The notes under the pieces are model-generated. The model worked only from the letters and a program-made list of their open reading frames with translations, searched no databases and was not told the DNA's origin. Of a stretch of DNA of 64,000 nucleotides, positions 27,533 through 36,155 are shown piece by piece. The stretch is from Nitrospirota bacterium (GTDB lineage Bacteria > Nitrospirota > Leptospirillia > Leptospirillales > Leptospirillaceae), in NCBI GenBank assembly GCA_023481175.1, contig JAMCWM010000024.1, positions 19,766 to 83,765 of the forward strand, given 5' to 3'. Position numbers and translations under genes: made by a program. How positions within the stretch are numbered: the first letter of the stretch is position 1; every line of letters begins with the position of its first letter.

Positions 27533-28747
27533 ATGGATGAATCGAGCAAAAACAAGAGTCCTTTTTATCCGGGGCAACCTGTCCCTGCAGAACTTTTTAC
27601 TGGTCGCCAAGAAGTGATTGAACGAATTTTGACGCGAGGAGCTGGCCAAGTCGTTCAAGGGAAACCTATGTCATTTTTTATTCAGGGAGAATATGGCATT
27701 GGAAAGAGTTCTCTTGCTAGCTACCTTCAAAACATAGTGGAGAAAGAATATTCATTACACAGCATATATGTTTCACTAAGTGGGGTGCATGATCTCCAGG
27801 GTGTTTCCGAAGCCATCTTACAAGCAACAGTCCGATCAGGCGCACTCGACCCCCGTATATCCGAGAAGATTAATAGTTGGTTGTCGAAGTATATTGGAAA
27901 ACAGCAGTTATTCGGCTTGACCCTTAATCTGGAAGCTTTGAAAAAAGATAACCCTTCGGTAACCTCATATTTAGGAATCCTTGATTTTTTGAGGGAAACT
28001 CTCTCGAAAATGAGGGACTTAGGCACCAAGGGACTTTTTCTTGTATTTGATGAAATCAACGGAATAGCCTCTCAGCCTGAGTTCGCGAGTTTCCTCAAGG
28101 GATTGGTGGACCAGAACGCTCTTTCAAAAAAACCCTTGCCCATTCTACTCATGCTTTGCAGTACCGAAGATCGCCGAGTCGAACTCATAAAAAGCTCCGA
28201 ACCTTTGGGAAGAATTTTCGATGTCATTACGATTAAACCCATGACGGAAAAAGAAATGGAGGATTTTTTCAACAAAGCCTTCAATTCTGTGCATATGACA
28301 GTCGAAAAGGATGCTCTTTCCATCCTCACATATTATTCAGCGGGGTTTCCAAAGATTATGCATTTAGTGGGAGATATGGCCTATTGGATTGACAAAGACC
28401 AAATTGTTGATATGAAAGATACACATGACGCTGTCATTGCTGCCGCTGAAGACTTTGGGAAAAAATATGTCAATGCTCAGATATATGATGCACTCAAAAG
28501 CGAAGATTATAGAAGTATATTGGCAAAGATTGGAAAGGAAGGTCCCGACAGTATGAGTTTCAAAAAATCGGACATCGGAAATCTTTTGACAGAACAGGAG
28601 AAGAAGAAGTTCCACAATTTCTTACAAAAGATGAAGCGATTGAATGTTCTACATTCAGGAAACGAACGTGGAGAATACATATTTAATTTACGAATGGTGA
28701 GATTGTATATCTGGCTTCAAACAACAATCGAGTCAAAGGGTCGATAG
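27533..28747 (+). CDS. P-loop ATPase of the ORC/Cdc6-like or STAND-like AAA group, orphan cargo gene
   Basis: 404 residues. Walker A is [10 protein letters not shown] at about residues 52-61, Walker B is [12 protein letters not shown] near 170, and a sensor-1-like [11 protein letters not shown] follows near 210. [18 protein letters not shown] is the AAA lid region. The C-terminal 110 residues look helical and could hold a winged-helix domain. [10 protein letters not shown] near the N-terminus fits the ORC/Cdc6-like entry. The ribosome site GAGAAGAGGG precedes the ATG. Base composition and AT-rich codons (many AAA, ATA and TTT) differ sharply from neighbours, so it is probably acquired. No partner nuclease, helicase or methylase lies beside it. 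Function is unknown. Confidence 0.78.
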   Translation: MDESSKNKSPFYPGQPVPAELFTGRQEVIERILTRGAGQVVQGKPMSFFIQGEYGIGKSSLASYLQNIVEKEYSLHSIYVSLSGVHDLQGVSEAILQATVRSGALDPRISEKINSWLSKYIGKQQLFGLTLNLEALKKDNPSVTSYLGILDFLRETLSKMRDLGTKGLFLVFDEINGIASQPEFASFLKGLVDQNALSKKPLPILLMLCSTEDRRVELIKSSEPLGRIFDVITIKPMTEKEMEDFFNKAFNSVHMTVEKDALSILTYYSAGFPKIMHLVGDMAYWIDKDQIVDMKDTHDAVIAAAEDFGKKYVNAQIYDALKSEDYRSILAKIGKEGPDSMSFKKSDIGNLLTEQEKKKFHNFLQKMKRLNVLHSGNERGEYIFNLRMVRLYIWLQTTIESKGR

Positions 28748-28752
28748 AAAAC

Positions 28753-28929
28753 GGGTGCGTGTTAGATTTTTGAGATCGCGCAGAAGACCGCCCATGACCG
28801 ATCTTCACGCACATCTCCTTGCTGTACGCTGCTCGAAGAAGGCTTCGAGTCTTCCGCTAAGTTTTGCATATCGAAGCGCGATGATGGCATTGGCCCCCCT
28901 GAGGGTCCAGTGCATGCCGGACTGTTTGA
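28753..28929 (-). mobile_element. truncated end of an ISKra4-like insertion sequence
   Basis: The stretch starts GGGTGCGTGTTAGATTTTTG, likely the element terminus, directly after the ATPase stop. On the minus strand it carries the last about 41 codons of a transposase. It is cut off exactly where the right folE repeat begins, so the rest of the element is missing. Family assignment is from the C-terminal protein motif only. Confidence 0.6.
28805..28929 (-). pseudogene. transposase C-terminal fragment (ISKra4-like)
   Basis: Minus-strand reading from the repeat border gives [20 protein letters not shown] followed by [15 protein letters not shown] and a stop at 28805-28807. The GMxWTxRGANAIxALR pattern near the C-terminus is typical of ISKra4-group transposases. 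Everything upstream of this tail is lost, so it cannot encode an active enzyme. Confidence 0.65.
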
Positions 28930-29156
28930 GCCGGGCTCAGATCCAGGAGCGGATGACAAGCCAGATCGCCGACTGCCTTATGGAGACCCTGACGCCCCAG
29001 GGAGCCATGGTCATCCTCGAGGCGGAGCACCTCTGCCTTTCGATGCGCGGGCTCAAGAAACCCGGAGTTCCAGTCGTCACCAGCGCGGTCCGGGGCATTT
29101 TCCTGAAAAACGCCAAGACGAGACAGGAACTTCTCTCCCTTATTCGCTCTTCCTGA
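28930..29156 (+). pseudogene. partial folE duplicate (C-terminal 75 codons)
   Basis: Encodes the FolE C-terminal part from [17 protein letters not shown] to the normal end, including [11 protein letters not shown], but lacks the CEHH zinc region and has no ribosome site. An in-frame start exists at 28755, but its N-terminal part is antisense transposase DNA. Not expected to be active. Confidence 0.85.
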
Positions 29157-29177
29157 GCTGGCCTTTTTCCCCTCCGA
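28930..29177 (+). repeat. 248-bp direct repeat, right copy
   Basis: Second copy of the folE 3' segment, identical to 27132-27379 by eye. On the minus strand it supplies the last codons and stop of the EamA exporter gene. It therefore probably marks the original locus end, with the left copy being attached to the intact folE. Confidence 0.93.
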
Positions 29178-30105
29178 AGGCGACCATTCCCACTCCCAGA
29201 ATGATCAGAAACGCCCCGGCCCCTTCACGGACATCCATTCTCTCTCCCAGGAAGATCGCCGCCATGACGAGCGTGACCACCGGCCCGAAAAACGACAGCA
29301 GTGCGGCGCGGCTTGCCCCGATGAGAGAGATTCCCGCGGTCATGAAAAAGGTGGGAAGAGCCGTCGAAAAGATTCCCATGATCCCGATCAGGAACAGAGC
29401 TCGCCCGTTCGCCTGGCCGGGATGGAAGGTTCCGGAAAAAATGGCCTGAAAGACAATGGCAGAAGTGGCGACCACCATCACAAGGGAGGTCAGATAGAGG
29501 GGATCCACCCTCCGGACAACTCTCTCCACCCCCACAAGATAGACGGCATAGAAGATGCCGCTTCCGAGGACAAGAAGAACCCCCGCCCGCTCTCCCGCGT
29601 CGGATGCGACATGACCGCCCGTGATGACGAGGAGACCTCCATAGGCCAGAAGGGATGAAAGAATTTCCCGAAGACCGATCCCCCTCCGCTTCATGAGGGC
29701 CGACAAAAAGATGACGAAGGTGGGATAGAGGAAGAGAACGAGGCGTTCGAGTCCCGCCCCGATCCGCAGGAGTCCGTCGAAGTCGAGAACGGCCGACAGG
29801 TCAAATCCCAGAAGCCCGAGAAGGACAACCTTCCAGAAGTCGGGATGCCGGAGGTCGGGACGCAGTCCTGGTCCTCTCCGCCCGAACCACACGAGGCCTG
29901 AAAGGTAGACGGGAAGGACCGACAGCATGCGCATGGAGAGGACGGTGGAGGGATTGAGCCCTTCCCCGTAGGCCATCTTGGCCAGGATTCCCTTGGCCGC
30001 AAAACCCGTTGCCGAGAGGAGGACAAGGATGATTCCCAGGGAAATGCGGGAGGGGAAGAGCCTTGTGGTTTGCCTGGGATTTCCGGACTCTTGAGAGAAG
30101 GACAT
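29140..30105 (-). CDS. DMT-superfamily (EamA) transporter
   Basis: 321 residues with about ten membrane helices in two EamA repeats (for example [22 protein letters not shown] and [20 protein letters not shown], read in pieces). Conserved end-of-repeat patterns are [17 protein letters not shown] and [22 protein letters not shown]. Likely exports small metabolites; substrate unknown. Its last 13 codons and stop lie in the right folE repeat, so the gene overlaps the duplicate folE tail-to-tail. It diverges from folD. Confidence 0.88.
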   Translation of the reverse strand: MSFSQESGNPRQTTRLFPSRISLGIILVLLSATGFAAKGILAKMAYGEGLNPSTVLSMRMLSVLPVYLSGLVWFGRRGPGLRPDLRHPDFWKVVLLGLLGFDLSAVLDFDGLLRIGAGLERLVLFLYPTFVIFLSALMKRRGIGLREILSSLLAYGGLLVITGGHVASDAGERAGVLLVLGSGIFYAVYLVGVERVVRRVDPLYLTSLVMVVATSAIVFQAIFSGTFHPGQANGRALFLIGIMGIFSTALPTFFMTAGISLIGASRAALLSFFGPVVTLVMAAIFLGERMDVREGAGAFLIILGVGMVAFGGEKGQLRKSE

Positions 30106-30261
30106 GGCTCCATTCTAACATTCTCCTTTGCACCGGAGAAGTCGTCCCGCTTTTCATTCGCTTCCTGCATGGGACCAACCTTGAACAAAAGGGGCCGGAT
30201 GGGCTATTCTGAGCGGGGAAATCAGGAATGGCAAAAGGACCAGGAGAAAGGACAGACGACG

Positions 30262-31122
30262 ATGGCAGACATTCTTGACGGGAAGGCCCTTGCGGCGACA
30301 ATACACGGCGAGCAGGCGGAAAAGGTCGCCTTCCTGTCAAAAAAGGTCGGAAGGCCGCCGGGGCTTGCCGTCATTCTCGTGGGTGACGATCCGGCCAGCC
30401 ACACCTATGTCGCCAACAAACGGAAGGCCTGCCACCGGGTCGGGATCTATGCCCCGGACATCAACCTTCCCGCCTCGGCCACGACGGATGCGATCCTCGA
30501 GGCGATCGACACCTTCAACCGGGATCCGGCCATCGACGGCATCCTCGTCCAGCTTCCCCTGCCCTCCCATGTGGCCAAAGACAAGGTTCTCCTCCGAATC
30601 TCTCCCGACAAGGACGTGGACGGCTTCCATCCCGCCAACCTCGGCCTTCTCGTGGCCGGAGAACCCGGTCTGGTGGCCTGCACCCCCCGGGGAGTCATAA
30701 CCCTCCTCGACCGATTCAAAATCCCCATCGCCGGAAAGCATGCCGTCGTCATCGGCCGGAGCCTGATTGTGGGGAAACCCATGGCTCTTCTTCTGCTGAA
30801 CCGGGACGCCACCGTGACCATATGTCACAGCAAGACCTCAGACCTTGCCGCCCAGGCGCGCCAGGCGGACATTCTTGTCGCCGCTCTCGGCCGCCCGGAG
30901 ATGATCGGCCGGGACTATATCAAGCCGGGGGCGACGGTGATCGATGTCGGCATCTCGCGCGGGACCGACGGCAAGCTCAAGGGAGACGTCCTCTTCGAGG
31001 AGGTCCGGCAGATCGCGGGGGCGATTACCCCGGTTCCGGGAGGAATCGGCCCCATGACCATCGCCACCCTGCTCGACAACACCATTGATGCCTACCGGTT
31101 CCATGCCGGGCTCACCGCTTAA
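30262..31122 (+). CDS. folD: methylenetetrahydrofolate dehydrogenase/methenyltetrahydrofolate cyclohydrolase
   Basis: 286 residues. Interconverts methylene-, methenyl- and 10-formyl-THF with NADP. Motifs are VGDDPASHTYVANKRKAC (with the catalytic Lys), DGILVQLPLPSH, DKDVDGFHPANLG, VVIGRSLIVGKPMALLLL and TPVPGGIGPMTIATLL. The ATG at 30262 is used; AAAGGACAG precedes it. It leads a plus-strand folate/C1 run with metF and panB, matching methylene-THF supply to PanB. Confidence 0.96.
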   Translation: MADILDGKALAATIHGEQAEKVAFLSKKVGRPPGLAVILVGDDPASHTYVANKRKACHRVGIYAPDINLPASATTDAILEAIDTFNRDPAIDGILVQLPLPSHVAKDKVLLRISPDKDVDGFHPANLGLLVAGEPGLVACTPRGVITLLDRFKIPIAGKHAVVIGRSLIVGKPMALLLLNRDATVTICHSKTSDLAAQARQADILVAALGRPEMIGRDYIKPGATVIDVGISRGTDGKLKGDVLFEEVRQIAGAITPVPGGIGPMTIATLLDNTIDAYRFHAGLTA

Positions 31123-31137
31123 CCCGAGGAGACTCCC

Positions 31138-32007
31138 TTGACCTTTCGCCAGGCACTGGCAGAACGTCGCTTCCTGATCACCGCCGAGTGCTCCCCCCCC
31201 AAGGGAACGGAGACAGGCGATCTTCTGCGCAAGCTCCTTCCCCTCAAGGGCCGGATCCACGCCATGAATGTCACCGACAACCAAACGGCCGTGATGCGGA
31301 TGTGCCCTTTCGCCATGGGACTCCACCTCAAGACCATCGGAATCGATCCCATCGTCCAGCTTACCCTACGGGACAGGAACCGCCTGGCCCTCCAGTCGGA
31401 CATCATCGGGATGTCCTCCCTCGGGATCCGCCAGGTCCTCTGTCTTTCGGGAGACCCGGCCGCCATCGGGGACCACCCGGAAACCAAGCCGGTCTTCGAC
31501 CTCACCTCGCCGGAGCTCATCCGGGCCATCACACTTTTGAACGGAGGAAGCGATCTCGCCGGCAAGGATCTGTCCGGAGCGACAGATCTCCTTCCCGGAG
31601 CGGCCACCTCCCCCGAAGGGGATCTGTCGACAGAGAAGAAAAGGTTCGAGGAGAAGTTCGACGCCGGCGCCCGCTTCTTCCAGACCCAGGTCGTCTTCGA
31701 CACGGACAGGCTTGACCGGTTCATGGAGTTTGCCCGACCCTTCGGCGTTCCGGTCATCTGCGGGATCATCCTTCTCAAATCTCCCGCCATGGCGCGCTAT
31801 CTGAACGAAAAAGTTCCCGGCATCCGGGTTCCGGATTCCCTGATCGCTCGACTCGAGACCTGTTCCCGAGAGGAACGGATCGAGGAGGGAATCCGGATTG
31901 CCGCCGAAACGATCAAGTCCGTCTCTTCCCTGGTCAACGGAGTCCACATCATGACAGTGGGAGCGGAGGAACAGATCCCCGCCATTCTCGATCTGGCCGG
32001 GATCTGA
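31138..32007 (+). CDS. metF: methylenetetrahydrofolate reductase family protein
   Basis: 289 residues, single-domain MetF fold that reduces 5,10-methylene-THF to 5-methyl-THF for methionine synthesis. Motifs are ITAECSPPKGTETGDLL, VTDNQTAVMRMCPFAMG and VLCLSGDPAA, and the late GARFFQTQVVFDTDRL. A TTG start at 31138 has GAGGAG seven bases upstream. It is 15 bp after folD and 8 bp before panB. It may need a partner zinc/flavin subunit as in some anaerobes; none is seen here. Confidence 0.9.
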   Translation: MTFRQALAERRFLITAECSPPKGTETGDLLRKLLPLKGRIHAMNVTDNQTAVMRMCPFAMGLHLKTIGIDPIVQLTLRDRNRLALQSDIIGMSSLGIRQVLCLSGDPAAIGDHPETKPVFDLTSPELIRAITLLNGGSDLAGKDLSGATDLLPGAATSPEGDLSTEKKRFEEKFDAGARFFQTQVVFDTDRLDRFMEFARPFGVPVICGIILLKSPAMARYLNEKVPGIRVPDSLIARLETCSREERIEEGIRIAAETIKSVSSLVNGVHIMTVGAEEQIPAILDLAGI

Positions 32008-32015
32008 CGGCCCCG

Positions 32016-32864
32016 GTGGACTCTCCTTCTCCTCCCACGATCCCGGGACTTCTCCGGAGAAAGAAAACCGGTCCCCCTATTTCCATGGTGACCGCCTATG
32101 ACGCCTTCCACGGACGTCTTCTCCGGGAGGCCGGAATCGACATTGCCCTGGTCGGGGACTCGCTGGGAATGGTGGTCCAGGGGCATGACTCCACCCTTCC
32201 CGTAACCGTCTCCGAGATGGTCTATCATACCCGGATGGTGGCCCGTGGCCTAAAGGGGGCCTCCCTCCTGGTCAGCGACATGCCGTTCCTCTCCTATCAG
32301 CCCTCAATCGAAACCGCCATCCGGGAAGCCGGACGCCTGATCAAGGAAGGAGGAGCCCAAGCCGTCAAGCTCGAGGGAGGCAAGGACTTCGTCCCAACCG
32401 TGCGGGCCCTCGTTTCGGCCATGATCCCGGTCATGGGCCATGTCGGGCTTCTGCCCCAGAAGATCCACGCCATGGGGGGGTTCAGGCTGCAGGGACGGGA
32501 ATCCGCGGAAGGGGAGGCCATACTGGCCGATGCCCGGGCCCTTTCGCAGGCGGGTGTGTTCGCCCTGGTGGTGGAAGGGATCCCCGGAGAACTGGCCAAG
32601 AGGATCGCCTCGGAGGTTCCCGTTCCGGTGATCGGAATCGGGGCAGGTCCCCACACGGACGGTCAGGTCCTTGTCATCCATGACCTCATGGGCTGGACCC
32701 CCGCGGAGCGTCTGCCCAAATTCGTCCGCCCCTTTTCCCGGGGAGGCGAGGAGGCTGTCCGGGCTCTTTCGGAGTTTCGCCGTATGGTTGAAGCAGGACA
32801 ATTCCACAAGACAGAAGGACACGATACGAAAGAGGGCCCCGATGCCCCTGTCCGCTCACAATAA
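32016..32864 (+). CDS. panB: 3-methyl-2-oxobutanoate hydroxymethyltransferase
   Basis: 282 residues. Adds a hydroxymethyl from methylene-THF to ketoisovalerate, the first step of pantothenate synthesis. Motifs are MVTAYDAFHGRLLREAGID, LVGDSLGMVVQGHDSTLPVT, AVKLEGG and VMGHVGLLPQK, and VIGIGAGPHTDGQVLVIHDL. The start is GTG at 32016. Placement after folD and metF matches its cofactor need. Confidence 0.96.
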   Translation: MDSPSPPTIPGLLRRKKTGPPISMVTAYDAFHGRLLREAGIDIALVGDSLGMVVQGHDSTLPVTVSEMVYHTRMVARGLKGASLLVSDMPFLSYQPSIETAIREAGRLIKEGGAQAVKLEGGKDFVPTVRALVSAMIPVMGHVGLLPQKIHAMGGFRLQGRESAEGEAILADARALSQAGVFALVVEGIPGELAKRIASEVPVPVIGIGAGPHTDGQVLVIHDLMGWTPAERLPKFVRPFSRGGEEAVRALSEFRRMVEAGQFHKTEGHDTKEGPDAPVRSQ

Positions 32865-32903
32865 CCATATCGACATGGCCTGACAGGGCCGACTGGAGGA
32901 ACA

Positions 32904-33449
32904 ATGGCGTGGATTTTCACTTATGATCAATTGATGTGGGACTTCCCCTACACATTCCAGTCAAGGCAAAAGGCCCTCCTGGAGGAGCATCACCGGGCCT
33001 TCAACTATTTTCTCACAGACCGGTATGGTTCTCCCGAAGCGCCTTCACCGGGGCTCGGTCTCGAAACGGCCGGCGACTGCACCGGAATCGCCTATCTGGT
33101 CCCCGAAGAGGAGGAAGACGAGATTCTGGACTCGCTTACCCGGCGCCACGAAGCGCATTTCCTTCTCCGGGAAAGCACCATCATCGTCAATGGCCAGTCG
33201 GCCGAAGAGGCCTATTTTTTCATCTCCGACCGGAACCATCCCGACTATATCGGAAAGATCGTTCCTCAGGAAGTCGTGAAGATCGCGCAAAACGGCAAGG
33301 GCCCCCTGGGCTCCGGCGTCGAGTTCATTCTCCTCCTGTCCGAGAAAATGACAGAACTTGGCATCATGGATCTGGCCGTCGATGCGGCCACCAGCCTTCT
33401 CAAGTGGCACGGGTTCGGCAACCAGCAGACCCACCGGACCCATTTCTAG
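32904..33449 (+). CDS. ChaC-like gamma-glutamylcyclotransferase family protein
   Basis: 181 residues. The order of features fits ChaC proteins that break glutathione into oxoproline and Cys-Gly: WIFTYDQLMW in place of the usual GYGSLxW, EEHHRAFNYFL, DCTGIAYLVPEEEEDEIL, a RRHE glutamate where the catalytic residue is expected, and NHPDYIGKIVPQEVVKIA with SGVEFILLLSEKMTELG. The N-terminal loop is diverged, so activity is uncertain. It lies 40 bp after panB and 15 bp before xthA. Confidence 0.65.
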   Translation: MAWIFTYDQLMWDFPYTFQSRQKALLEEHHRAFNYFLTDRYGSPEAPSPGLGLETAGDCTGIAYLVPEEEEDEILDSLTRRHEAHFLLRESTIIVNGQSAEEAYFFISDRNHPDYIGKIVPQEVVKIAQNGKGPLGSGVEFILLLSEKMTELGIMDLAVDAATSLLKWHGFGNQQTHRTHF

Positions 33450-33464
33450 ACCGGAGGGACCGGC

Positions 33465-34235
33465 GTGAAGGTCGCCACATGGAACGTGAACTCCCTTCCG
33501 GTCCGCCTTCCCCAGGTCATGGACTGGATCAGGGAGCGGAATCCGGACATTCTCTGCCTCCAGGAAACCAAGGTCGTCGACGGCCGCTTTCCCGAGGAGG
33601 AGTTCCGAAAGGCCGGATACCGGGCTCTCTTCCGGGGACAACCCACCTACAATGGGGTGGCCATTCTGTCACGGGTCCCTGCCTCCGACCCGCTTCGGGG
33701 ATTTGATGGATGGGAGGATCCCGAGTGTCGCCTTCTCGGGGCCACGGTGGGAGATCTTCGCGTCATCAATGTTTATGTTCCCAACGGTCAGGAACTGGGC
33801 ACAGACAAATACCGCTACAAGCTCCTCTGGCTCTCCCATCTCGCCCGCGTTGTCGAGGAGGAGCGGACGCGCCATTCCCGGATCGCCATTCTGGGAGACT
33901 TCAATATCGCGCCAGAGGACCGGGACGCCTGGGATCCGGCCCTGGCCGGCCAGATCTTTCTCTCGCCCGACGAACGCGCCGCACTCTCCGCCCTCATGAA
34001 CGACCATTTCGACGATGCCTTTCGGCTTTTGCATCCGGAAGGAGGACATTTCAGCTGGTGGGACTACCGGCAAGGAATGTTTCGCCGGAACATGGGGCTC
34101 CGGATAGATCTCGTCCTGATCTCCCGCTCCCTTGGCCCCTTTCTCAGAGAGGCCGGGATCGACCGTCACATCCGCAAGAATGAACGCCCCTCCGATCACG
34201 CCCCGGTCTGGATCGACCTCCAGATCCCTTCCTGA
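33465..34235 (+). CDS. xthA: exodeoxyribonuclease III
   Basis: 256 residues of the AP endonuclease/exonuclease III family in base-excision repair. Key motifs are ATWNVNSLPVRL, ILCLQETKVVDGRFP (metal Glu), VYVPNGQELGTDKYRYK, LGDFNIAPEDRDAWDP, and the C-terminal GLRIDLVLISRSL with SDHAPVWIDL (catalytic Asp-His). A GTG start with CGGAGGG upstream. Full length. Confidence 0.95.
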   Translation: MKVATWNVNSLPVRLPQVMDWIRERNPDILCLQETKVVDGRFPEEEFRKAGYRALFRGQPTYNGVAILSRVPASDPLRGFDGWEDPECRLLGATVGDLRVINVYVPNGQELGTDKYRYKLLWLSHLARVVEEERTRHSRIAILGDFNIAPEDRDAWDPALAGQIFLSPDERAALSALMNDHFDDAFRLLHPEGGHFSWWDYRQGMFRRNMGLRIDLVLISRSLGPFLREAGIDRHIRKNERPSDHAPVWIDLQIPS

Positions 34236-34346
34236 CGGAGTCCTGCCCCCTTCATCCCTCCAAAACTGTTGCTCGCCCTTGTCCTCTTTCGCTCAAAAGA
34301 GAAAGAGAGACATCCTGGAGGTCTCCCTCTCTCCGTCAGAAGACGG

Positions 34347-35033
34347 CTAATCCCGAGGTTCAGGCGAAAGCTGAATGACCGTCAAAGGGAAGAGAAGGGT
34401 TCTGAGGGTCCCGGGATTGACCTCTGAGGCCTTATCCCTCACCGCCGGCCGGGTGCAGAGCACCAGAAGTCGAGGAGAAAGCCCCTCCTCCCCGAGAATC
34501 CGGACTGCGGCCAGTGTCGTGGAAAGGGTCCCCAAATGAGGATGAGAGACAAGAAGGACCGAGAGAGGACGGTCAAGGCGACTTGCGATGGAAAGAATAC
34601 CGGAGCCGTCGGAAAAAAAGGGGCTCAGGATGCCTCCCGACCCTTCGACGATCACCCGGTATCCTTCGTCGTGAAAAGCCCGAATCCGTTTGAGCAGATA
34701 GTCCGGATCGACGGAGCGGCCTTCGAAGCGGGCGGCGGTCATCGGATCAAGGGGTCGGGCAAAGGAATACCCTTCCCAGACCTCGTCATGGGAGGCTCCC
34801 GCCCGGAGATATCGATCAAGGTCCCGCTCTTCTCCAGGCTCTCCCACCCCGGTCTGTGCCGCTTTGACTATTCGGAGCCTCGCCCGGGCGGGGGCGCTCC
34901 GGATCAGCGACTCCACGAGTTTGGTCTTTCCGACTCCGGTATCCGTTCCCATCACGAACAGGACCCCTTCGGAGGGAATAAGACTATCGTCCCACAAAGG
35001 CGCGAACCGCGTCGATGACCCTTTCCTGCTCAT
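34347..35033 (-). CDS. bioD: dethiobiotin synthetase
   Basis: 228 residues. ATP-dependent ring closure of DAPA in biotin synthesis. The P-loop is MGTDTGVGKT at about residues 28-37; KAAQTGVGE and VEGSGGILSPF follow. The ATG at 35033 puts the first 16 codons inside the upstream aminotransferase gene; a later TTG at 34997 would remove most of the overlap but still keep the first strand. No other biotin genes are in the window. Confidence 0.9.
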   Translation of the reverse strand: MSRKGSSTRFAPLWDDSLIPSEGVLFVMGTDTGVGKTKLVESLIRSAPARARLRIVKAAQTGVGEPGEERDLDRYLRAGASHDEVWEGYSFARPLDPMTAARFEGRSVDPDYLLKRIRAFHDEGYRVIVEGSGGILSPFFSDGSGILSIASRLDRPLSVLLVSHPHLGTLSTTLAAVRILGEEGLSPRLLVLCTRPAVRDKASEVNPGTLRTLLFPLTVIQLSPEPRD

Positions 35034-36153
35034 TGTCGAAAAGCTCCGGAAAGACCGGGAGGGAAATCACCTCACGGGAGAGTCGCTCGGAAATCGGAAG
35101 AGGAGGCGTCCCCGGCAGGAGGGCGGCAAAGGCTTCCTGACGATGCAGGGGGATCGGATAATAGACTTCAGTGCCGATCCCCCGTTCGGAAAGGAGGTTC
35201 CGTAACGCGTCCCGGCGACCTTCCCCTTCGATCCGGAGGGTGTATTGATGGTAGACATGGAAGCATTCAGGGAGGGACACGGGCGGGATAACTCCCGGGA
35301 GGTCCCGGAAGGCCTCGTTGTAGCGCCTTGCCAGCTCCCGTCGTCTCTCCGTCCACTCCCCCAGACGGGGAAGCTTGACCGAAAGAACCCGTGCCTGAAG
35401 GGCATCGAGCCGGGCATTGTATCCCATCTCTTCGTGTTCGTAGCGCTTGCGGCTACCGTGAACGCGCAGACGGAGAAGATGCTCCGCGAAGGCGGGATTT
35501 TCCGTCGTCACCATTCCTCCGTCACCGGCCCCGCCAAGATTCTTGGTGGGGAAAAAAGAATAGGCGGCCGCGTTGCTGAAAAGTCCCGGAGGGCGGTCGG
35601 CATGGCGAGCCCCGACCGACTGGCAGGCATCCTCGACGATCCAGAGCCCATGGGAGCGGGCCACCCGGTACAATCCCTCCATATCCACCATCTGGCCATA
35701 AAGGTGAACCGCCATGACGCCCGCAAGCGGATGGTTTCCATGGCGGGTCAGAGGGCGGTCACCCGGACCGGGACGGGTCTCCTCACGCAAAAATCGATCG
35801 AGAATCTCCGGTGTCAGGAGGAAAGAGGACGGCTCCACGTCGAGGAAGACGGGAACCCCCCCCGCCAGGGAGATGGCGCTGGCGGAAGCAAAAAAAGTGA
35901 AAGAGGGAACCAGGACCCCCTGCCCCGGCAAGAGTCCAGAGGCGATCAGGGAGAGAACGAGGGCATCGGTTCCGGAGGAGACACCCACCGCCCGGGAGAG
36001 GCCGAATGTGCTGGCAAACTGACTTTCGAACTCGGAGACGGCCGGTCCGAGAATGAATTGCTGGCTTTTGAAAAGAGGAAGAGCGGCATCGAGAACCTCT
36101 TTTTCCATCGTGGCATACTGGCGGGTAAGATCGAAAAAGGGAACAGGAATCAT
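34984..36153 (-). CDS. DegT/DnrJ/EryC1/StrS-family aminotransferase
   Basis: 389 residues. PLP-dependent sugar-nucleotide aminotransferase family. Motifs are VPFFDLTRQYATME, GVSSGTDALVLSL, VPSFTFFASASAI, EDACQSVGA, and SFFPTKNLGGAGDGG with the cofactor lysine; YNARLDALQA marks the sugar-binding region. Such enzymes make amino sugars for surface polysaccharide. It begins 2 bp after the TPR lipoprotein gene and overlaps bioD by 50 bp. Confidence 0.92.
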   Translation of the reverse strand: MIPVPFFDLTRQYATMEKEVLDAALPLFKSQQFILGPAVSEFESQFASTFGLSRAVGVSSGTDALVLSLIASGLLPGQGVLVPSFTFFASASAISLAGGVPVFLDVEPSSFLLTPEILDRFLREETRPGPGDRPLTRHGNHPLAGVMAVHLYGQMVDMEGLYRVARSHGLWIVEDACQSVGARHADRPPGLFSNAAAYSFFPTKNLGGAGDGGMVTTENPAFAEHLLRLRVHGSRKRYEHEEMGYNARLDALQARVLSVKLPRLGEWTERRRELARRYNEAFRDLPGVIPPVSLPECFHVYHQYTLRIEGEGRRDALRNLLSERGIGTEVYYPIPLHRQEAFAALLPGTPPLPISERLSREVISLPVFPELFDNEQERVIDAVRAFVGR

Positions 36154-36155
36154 GG

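Noticed and set aside
28755..29156. Plus-strand 133-codon frame across the IS fragment and folE duplicate
   Set aside because: Chimera of antisense transposase DNA and the folE tail; kept only as pseudogene and repeat.
34295..34332. Bidirectional terminator between xthA and bioD (GAGAC/GTCTC arms)
   Set aside because: Stem is short, bulged and lacks T-runs.
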